Notes under the pieces: model-generated
Databases searched by the model: none
What the model was told of the DNA's origin: nothing
The model's input: only the letters and a program-made list of their open reading frames with translations
Assembly (NCBI GenBank): GCA_963924555.1
Contig: OZ004583.1
Location: 8,942,582-9,006,581, forward strand
DNA: 64,000 nucleotides
DNA from: Crambe crambe
Lineage: Eukaryota; Porifera; Demospongiae; Poecilosclerida; Crambeidae
Reading direction: 5' to 3'
Part shown: piece after piece, positions 58,201-64,000 of the stretch
Position numbering within the stretch: the stretch's first letter is position 1
How the letters are laid out: the number at the start of each line of letters is the position of its first letter
Position numbers and translations under genes: made by a program

Positions 58201-60265
58201 GAGGCTCTAGCAGTGGCAAAAGTGAGGAAACTTGCATGAAGGTGAGGTAACCATGGCTATATAACCATCAGAATTATCATAAACCTTTATGTAAACTTGT
58301 CTGCAAGGTTAATGCAATTAAGCTGGGATTGACACAGGTGCACTATTGTCATGTCATTGACACACAACTACTGCTTCTGCATTAGAGCAGGAAATTAATG
58401 AATTTCTTGGAGCCTTTTCTTGCCAGGATAGTTCTTAGCTGGCTGGGTGAGTTTGTAAGTCTTATGGAGGCCACCACAAAATAACAACAGAGCCAAGAGG
58501 CCACTTCCACCACTAATTAATGTAACAAGTTCCATCCTCAAGGAAGGAAGCCATAAAATGCTCAACCATAATTGCCGAGTCAGCACAGAAAAAAAAGATA
58601 GGCTCATGGGCGGGGCATGTATTTCAGCTGCTTACATAATTGCTCGATGGCATTTTGGTAGAAGTTAGTAGCGAGTCTCTTACTCCGTGATTGTGTGTAC
58701 CCGCGAGGCAGTAAAGTTACATACATACTGGATGTCAAGGTAAGTTCAACTATTGGCTAGCTAGCATAAAACTAAAGCTTGAAAGTCGTCATGAATATTG
58801 ACTATTGGCATAGATATGCATTGAGCGTGGGAATCTTTTATCCAGCTGGTTAGTTTGACCGTATCAGCTATCTAGCACATGCAGTAGCAGCTGGAATTGA
58901 GTATTATGGCTAGAGCTGCCTACAGCTGAATATGTAGCTATTGTAAACTTGGACTAGCTATTTATCCAGTCAAAAGTCAGTCTTTGAATTGTGACTGACT
59001 GCTATTTAGCAGCTAACTATCCTGCCTAGTAGTAGCTAAGTAGGCCTACTGCTAAGTTACAGTCAACTATATATCATTTAGCTGTTTCAGTATAACCACC
59101 TTATATCAGACACATTCAGTGCTGTATATATTGTGTCAGAAAATTGTCCATCTTGGTGATTTAGAGCATGCATGAAGCATAGTTGTTTACGCAAACCTTT
59201 TGTTCCCTGACAGGGACAACCCCACAGCAAGAAGGTGATGAAATAAGAGTAGTTGTGTGCATGTACGTATGCACCTGAAATCTGACCTGACCAATCCTGT
59301 TACAGGCTCATTTTACCAAAAAAATCTGGTTTTCCGCCAGTTCTGTCAGTTTTGAGTAATTATTGTTTTGAAGTTTGTGTATGCATACAAGTATTTCTTC
59401 TGATTTGAAGAATGTAGTGTTGTTATTTTGTAAGCAGCTGCGAGTGCAAAGTAACAGGGCAGTGTGTTGTTGCTGTTGCTGGTTACTTAGAACCACTAGA
59501 TTGTGTGAATAGAGAACTTGTGGTAGTCAAGGAGAGGTCACAGTGTAAAAGCAGGAAGGTAAATAAGACCACCACGGTTAAAGGTGTCACATTTGGATAG
59601 TTTGCTATTAATGGGTCATACACTACTCCCTTACAAAAGAGGATGTGGAGAAAGAAGACATTCCCATGGTGATGAGATCGGGAGAGAGCTCATTTAGGAT
59701 TTTGTGACATGTAATGATGTAGATAAACAAGGACTTCTTAGGACTTCTTTGTGTTAGCGCACACTCCCTATGACCTCTTTGGAGAAGCACCACCAGATTA
59801 CACAACTACATCAAAAGTAGTGCAAATTCACTTATTAGGTTGACTTTCAGTATACTATAATATACAGATTTGGATACTATAGTGACTTTGAGTGTGCAAC
59901 ATCGATGTATCCCAAGCATTAGGGGAGTGCTGGGGGACATCACAAGACTCCCGAATAAGAGGGAACAAGATATCCCATAATGCCATGTAAAGGAAGACAA
60001 GGGTGTACATAGGTACAATATACAGTCAAGCCAGGCCGGCCAGGCCAGGTGATCGACACTAAACATGATGGAGGCTAGCCTATAGACCACCTTCATTTCA
60101 TGTAAAGTTATCCACAATACATAACAATTCCCCAGTGACGTTCAGAGGAGAGTAAGTGAGATAAAGAGAGGAGAGGAGTAATTGAGATCGAGAGAGGAGT
60201 AAGTGAGGTCAAGAGAGACTTCCTGTAACTCAGTGTAGCAAGACACCGTCTGTGATTTAGCAAGA

Positions 60266-60306
<41 letters not shown>

Positions 60307-63300
60307 TTCCCCAGTAATAAGGAAAGGGAAAGTGCATGACCTTACCTCCTGCCATTTCCATTAATGTGTTGATCCATAATGTGTAGATTGTTACTTTGAT
60401 AACTACAAGTACTGTAGGTGGTGCTGTGTGTATTACATGTACTGTAGGTGGTGCTGTGTGTATTACATGTACTGTAGGTGGTGCTGTGTGTATTTGTAAG
60501 GTTGAAGTGAAGGAAACCACTCGTAAATAATCATAAGCTTGAGTCCCAGGTGGGACAGAAGAAATTTCAGCCTCGGTTCTCATTCACTGACCTTCTCCCC
60601 AAACTCTTGTAGATTGAACACCCAATCCTTAGTCTGTCTCACTGGAGGACATAGAGAGTGCATGCTTTTAATTTAAAAGAACTGACTTACTAGGATATAA
60701 TATGAGGGTATGGGGGTACAAAGTAATTAAAAGTCATTATGGTTTTAGTTTTCCATCTGATTAAATGTAGCAGAGCCTTTGCTTGACGTCAGTGGTGGAC
60801 TTATAGGTCAGTGGTGGACTTATAGGTCTGGTTACAAGGCGTGTCAGACATCACATAACTTATTAATGCAAGCCTTTTAGTATCACTAAAACGATCGAGT
60901 GCCAAACAACTACGCATCAGGTAACTACCATAATGCATTTGTGGCAGTGGCACATTCGTCACTTTTTTACATTATTGGAATTAAAGAGAATTATCGTTTA
61001 TATACAGAAAAGAGCTGTCATGCCTTCCATCCTTTGGCACCAAGTTGATTCCTGTATTATTCTGAGAATTAATGATTATTTACTTCTTCTCCCCTCCTTC
61101 CCCCCGTGCAGGTCCCTCCATCGGTCATCTACTTCCAGGCTACCCTCCATTCCACCCACCCCCAACGCGGTGCTCCACCCCCAGTACTCCTTCCCTGTCC
61201 CCTCTTCCAACGGCAAACCCTCTCCACCAGAATCGGGTCAAGACACACCCTCTTCAGACCACCTCCCCCTCCCTGCGTCAATCAAAGCATCCAGTCACGT
61301 AGAAGAAGACAGTGACACTGATTATTCTGATTTGGAAGAAGACAAAGAACCTGTTACTATCGACAGCAAGAAAACTCCAACCAGTGAGTCAAACAAAATG
61401 GAGATATCTCTCTCTGAGGATGCAATGATCAATAAAGAACTGGCTGCTGTGATGGGTTCTAAATGGAATCACCCATCCTCCAATTCACCTCATCTCGCTC
61501 AGTTGCACAGAGAACGACAGAAGAGTAATTCCAGTACCAGCTCCAGTACCAGCTCCAGCTCCAGCGATGGGAAAGAAAGTGGTTACACTGTGAACAGTCT
61601 AGCCAAACAGGTTATAGTCGAGGCTGATACAAAGCCAATTCGGAAAATTGGCAGTAGTGAAGGATTAGCATCAAGGATACGACAGATGCAACTGCCAAAG
61701 AAAAACTCACCACCTGATTCTTCAAAAAGGACGAATTCACTAAAGTTTAAATCCAGTTCTGAGAAAGAGAGAAGTACAGTGGCCGATAAGAAACCGGATA
61801 AACCAAGTTCCACCCCAGTGCAGAATGGGAATGCACATTTACCTGGTGACTCCACTGGTTCCGAATCCAAAACACGTCCCATTTCCATTCCAAGTTCTTC
61901 GGAGTCACTAATGAAGGGAGAGGTTGCCAAGAGACGGGCCATATTTGAGACCTCACCGAGTGTCGACTCCATTGACTTCAGCCTCACCAATGGCCGTAAG
62001 GACAGTGTTTCTAGTGAATACACTAACACTGACATGGAGTCCAGCATAGACACATCTAGCCCCCAGCAGGCACCACCTCTCAACAAACCTCTTGAAAATT
62101 TAAAGAGCACGCTGAAGAGTTTACCTGATCTTGCAAACAAAAATAAGTCAAAGTCGAAGAAGAAGGTGACTCTGAATCACAAAGTGCAGGATGATTCGAA
62201 TATTGTCGATGAAGAAGAGGAGGACCAGTTGAACGAATTGGAGAGCTTTGAGATGAACGTTCGCTCGCGTACGCAGACACTTTCTGCTCTCACAGGAGGA
62301 AAGAGGCGTGTGGAGATGGGACGTAAGAGACCCAAGGTTCATCGGAGAGAACAGATGAAGCGAGCGAACAGTACTTTTGTGACCAGTCCATCGTCAGAGG
62401 AGGTCGAATCAATCCCACTGGACAGGACCAAATTCAGAATGGAGCTGGAACTCTTTTCACCTCTGCTGGCTACAAAGATCAAAACCATGACCCTGAAGCG
62501 AATCTACATTGAGTATGGTGGGAAAGACGTGGTCACGAGAGCTGTTAAAGTGATTGAGGATGCCTACCAGACATACAGGCTTAGAAAGAGGTTCTTAGAA
62601 CGTTTGAAGGAGTCCAAGGAGAATCGTACAATGAAGCGTAAGAAGGAGAGAGCTCACTCCATGCGTCACCCGAACAGACGACCGAGCATTATGAACAAGC
62701 AAGGACGGTATGGGAATAGGCGGGGCTCAAATGTCGATCCCATGGCCAAGTCAAAGGAGACAGTTGAAAGGATGGCAAAGGAGAGGCTGCCACATGCCCA
62801 CTCTGGTTCACGCATGCAGCTGGTTGAGAGGAGAAGGAGTGCAAACAGCTTGAGAGGCGAAAGTGTTGGAGAAGATGAAGAAGAAGAAGAAGAAGGAATA
62901 AAGACTTTGAAGGTGAAGACTGAAAGCAAAAACCTGGTGAGTCAATGAGTTTGTGACAGGTTGGCAGGGGATGTGTAATGTACAGGTGTAATTTCCTGGA
63001 CAGGTACAGGCTAGTCATGTGACATAAATAAATCACTCTAGGAAAGCAAAACTGTTATATCCACAAACCACTGACTCCTGCAGCTCAGTGGACTAGGTTG
63101 AGAAAACTTCCTGTAGTGTAGGTGTGTAAGCCACAGTGGGTGTGTTAAAAACAACACTTCTTTGAATTTATTTGTTTATTTCCTGTGAGTGTGAGTTGAT
63201 GCCATGCACCTCTAGGTTTATTGTTTTAGCTGAATCTGGGTATCCTTTAAAAACATGTTATCTAGTCGTCTTGGCCACTGTTGTGTTTATTGTACCAGTG

Positions 63301-63557
63301 CAGATGCATAATAGTTTGGTTGAATTAATGCTCTGATTGCATTCCAGGGGCAAAAAACAACGGGAGAGTCTTGTAGCTAACACAATCAGAAAGTGCTTGG
63401 ATGAGTAGATGGAAGATCTAAGCTGTCATGTCAATTTTCCAAACCATTTAGAGAAAGAGACTAACCAGATTTCAGTATTTAATTACAGAATACATCATGA
63501 TCATTCTAATTGCAGGACCAAAAGAGCCATATCTGCTCTGATATTATGCTATTTTAT

Positions 63558-63633
<76 letters not shown>

Positions 63634-63887
63634 CCCCCCCTCTCTCTCTCTCTCTCTCCCCTCTCTCTCTCCTCTCTCTCTCTAGCTTCCTACAATATCA
63701 GTGAGTCAGATTGAGTTTAAAGAGGAGGAGGAGACTTGTGAGGTGAAAGGGGAGAAGGATCACATCCTGTACACTTTGAAGAGCATCCGTGATGATGTGT
63801 GTGATAATACGCCCCCTGACATAGTCACCACCACCACCGTTGCTGTCAACCAGGAGGAGAAAAGAGATGAAATTGATGGAATTGCTG
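52747..63887 (+). CDS. IQSEC: IQSEC/BRAG-type Arf-GEF, 5' part of gene
   Basis: Exons 52747-53000, 61112-62936 and 63686-63887 join in frame (phases 2, 0, then 1), 760 residues so far; the gene runs off the right edge. Residues about 20-68 form a heptad-like coiled coil (ISELEILLAEKEKKILDQSQ...). Residues 85-540 are Ser/Pro-rich and disordered (SSTSSSTSSSSSDGK). Residues about 550-590 read EYGGKDVVTRAVKVIEDAYQ, TYRLRKRF, LKESKENRTMKRK, which aligns with KYGGRFVSRHAARTIQTAFR, QYQMNKNF, LRSSMSENRMSRR of human IQSEC proteins, the IQ region. Here the IQ Gln is Glu. Expected Sec7 and PH domains lie beyond the window. Family role: nucleotide exchange on Arf6-type GTPases at the plasma membrane. The start ATG at 52,747 (aaaATG) is the first in frame. 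Confidence 0.85.
53001..55255. other. IQSEC intron 1, first part
   Basis: No exon fitting phase 2 was found. It contains a C/T-rich stretch (54,955-54,995) and AT-rich DNA; nothing else defined. Confidence 0.5.
55264..55308 (+). repeat. (ATGT)n microsatellite
   Basis: About eleven atgt units just before the SINE-like head; a shorter atgt run follows its body. Confidence 0.9.
55312..55557 (+). mobile_element. tRNA-headed SINE-like element
   Basis: gtcactgg (55,312-55,319) pairs with ccagtgac (55,362-55,369), and before the second arm lies gagttcgagtcccacc, a good B-box/T-loop (GTTCGAGTCCC). An A-box-like stretch (tggcagtaagtgg) follows the first arm. A body of about 185 bp follows, ending in a run of atgt tetranucleotides (55,557-55,578). 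The head is too short for a real tRNA (58 nt). Pol III SINE is the best reading. Confidence 0.5.
55620..57340. other. IQSEC intron 1, middle part
   Basis: Unassigned; a short (gtag)n run at about 56,971-56,988. No convincing exon. Confidence 0.45.
57355..57510 (+). repeat. 20-bp tandem repeat, about 8 units
   Basis: Unit ggtccttgatcagtcaacat with variants (ttaac, tgggt). The core ttgatcag includes the palindrome tgatca. Inside IQSEC intron 1. Confidence 0.92.
57950..58236. mobile_element. Foldback element in IQSEC intron 1
   Basis: Outer arms gcaagtttcctta and gaggaaacttgc; inner arms cagtggattgcagtgatctt, gaaattcagaacaccaaacc against their complements at 58,072-58,133. No coding capacity. 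Confidence 0.8.
58395..58607 (-). CDS. Small single-pass membrane protein (candidate)
   Basis: A single-exon frame of 70 codons. An inner Met (residue 25) would give a 46-residue protein: MELVTLISGGSGLLALLLFC, GGLHKTYKLTQPAKNYPGKK and a basic end. One strong helix (LLALLLFCG) is followed by a Lys-rich tail, a normal small membrane-protein layout. It starts within about 120 bp of a plus-strand first-exon candidate. No family is recognised; a chance ORF is possible. Confidence 0.4.
   Translation of the reverse strand: MSLSFFSVLTRQLWLSILWLPSLRMELVTLISGGSGLLALLLFCGGLHKTYKLTQPAKNYPGKKRLQEIH
58608..58739 (+). promoter_or_regulatory. IQSEC: Candidate alternative promoter and first exon of IQSEC
   Basis: Relatively GC-rich for this intron (gcgagtctcttactccgtga, acccgcgaggcagtaaag). 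ATG at 58,732 is followed by ATG TCA AG and the perfect donor gtaagt at 58,740. Eight bases of coding leave phase 2, exactly what exon 2 (61,112) needs, giving Met-Ser-Arg-Ser-Leu-His. That would make an IQSEC form without the coiled coil. Confidence 0.5.
58740..61111. other. IQSEC intron 1, last part
   Basis: Contains the (CT)n run at 60,269-60,303, the three-unit repeat at 60,411-60,494 and an 18-bp direct repeat (gtcagtggtggacttatagg) at about 60,790-60,827. It ends in a C/T-rich tract and cag acceptor at 61,109-61,111. The open frame from 60,933 to 61,111 is intron read-through. Confidence 0.6.
60411..60494 (+). repeat. 30-bp tandem repeat, three units
   Basis: Unit tactgtaggtggtgctgtgt gtattacatg repeated three times, the last incomplete. 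In IQSEC intron 1. Confidence 0.93.
63561..63683 (+). repeat. (CT)n microsatellite as polypyrimidine tract
   Basis: About 120 bases of CT repeat with a C10 break run directly into the acceptor ctctctctag of IQSEC exon 3 (63,686). The repeat itself serves as the splice-site pyrimidine tract. Confidence 0.95.
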
Positions 63888-64000
63888 GTAAGATGAGATG
63901 TTAATAGGGTCTTTAATTAGCAGGATTTCACCCTCAATGAGAAGGATGCTTCAGCGATATCTGAGCAATTAGTGCATAAAGGAGCATTACTTATCGTGAT

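Noticed and set aside
60933-61111. Extension of the IQSEC exon 2 frame upstream to 60,933
   Set aside because: A C/T-rich tract and cag acceptor at 61,111 with matching phase to exon 1 show it is intron read-through.
61583-62140. A 185-codon minus-strand ORF opposite IQSEC exon 2
   Set aside because: Shadow of the Ser/Pro-rich coding exon; no splice sites or independent motifs.

Overview
This window is nuclear DNA of an animal and most probably of a demosponge (inference). Its genes have short exons, canonical GT-AG introns and animal-specific families: phosducin-like, IQSEC/BRAG and immunoglobulin-superfamily receptors. The non-coding DNA is AT-rich, is full of the short word tagctatagctagct, and carries long G/C homopolymer runs, microsatellites and many hairpin-type mobile elements. 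All gene models were built by hand from splice sites and reading phase; no database search was run.

Layout. (1) 1-7,100: TG microsatellite, a probable terminal exon of a gene entering from the left, old repeats, and fragments of gene families that recur later. (2) 7,139-10,394 (+): an apparently intact seven-exon receptor gene with a signal peptide, three Ig domains, a stalk, a membrane helix and a cytoplasmic tail with two ITIM-like tyrosine motifs. (3) 11,000-23,400: a minus-strand membrane exon, an unidentified minus-strand gene with a CXC-type cysteine cluster, hairpin elements, decayed Ig exons and several decayed phosducin-like (PDCL) copies. (4) 23,424-26,802: a complete-looking mobile element, TATGGTGGCT...AGCCACCATA, flanked by a 6-bp target-site duplication (cagtta). 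It holds a multi-exon DDE integrase-like gene on the plus strand and a convergent protein-kinase gene on the minus strand. (5) 26,809-31,390: a segmental duplication of the 44.7-51.6 kb region, with a PDCL pseudogene (first exon missing, in-frame stop). (6) 31,391-38,236: three more copies of the integrase-plus-kinase element, at different stages of decay. (7) 39,483-40,590 (-): a small one-Ig-domain membrane protein gene, then remnants of other mobile-element genes. (8) 45,156-48,688 (-): an intact eight-exon PDCL gene of 288 codons. (9) 52,747 to the right edge (+): the 5' half of an IQSEC/BRAG-type Arf-GEF gene, with an 8.1-kb first intron that contains a possible alternative first exon sharing a promoter with a small membrane-protein ORF.

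Themes. Ig receptor and PDCL genes were duplicated together several times, leaving one intact PDCL and a trail of pseudogenes. The most unusual object is the mobile element that couples a DDE integrase with a protein kinase. It is seen four times, each with recognisable parts of both genes, and one copy has defined ends and a target-site duplication. The second is the Ig receptor with ITIM-like motifs, the architecture of an inhibitory immune-type receptor in what looks like an early-branching animal.
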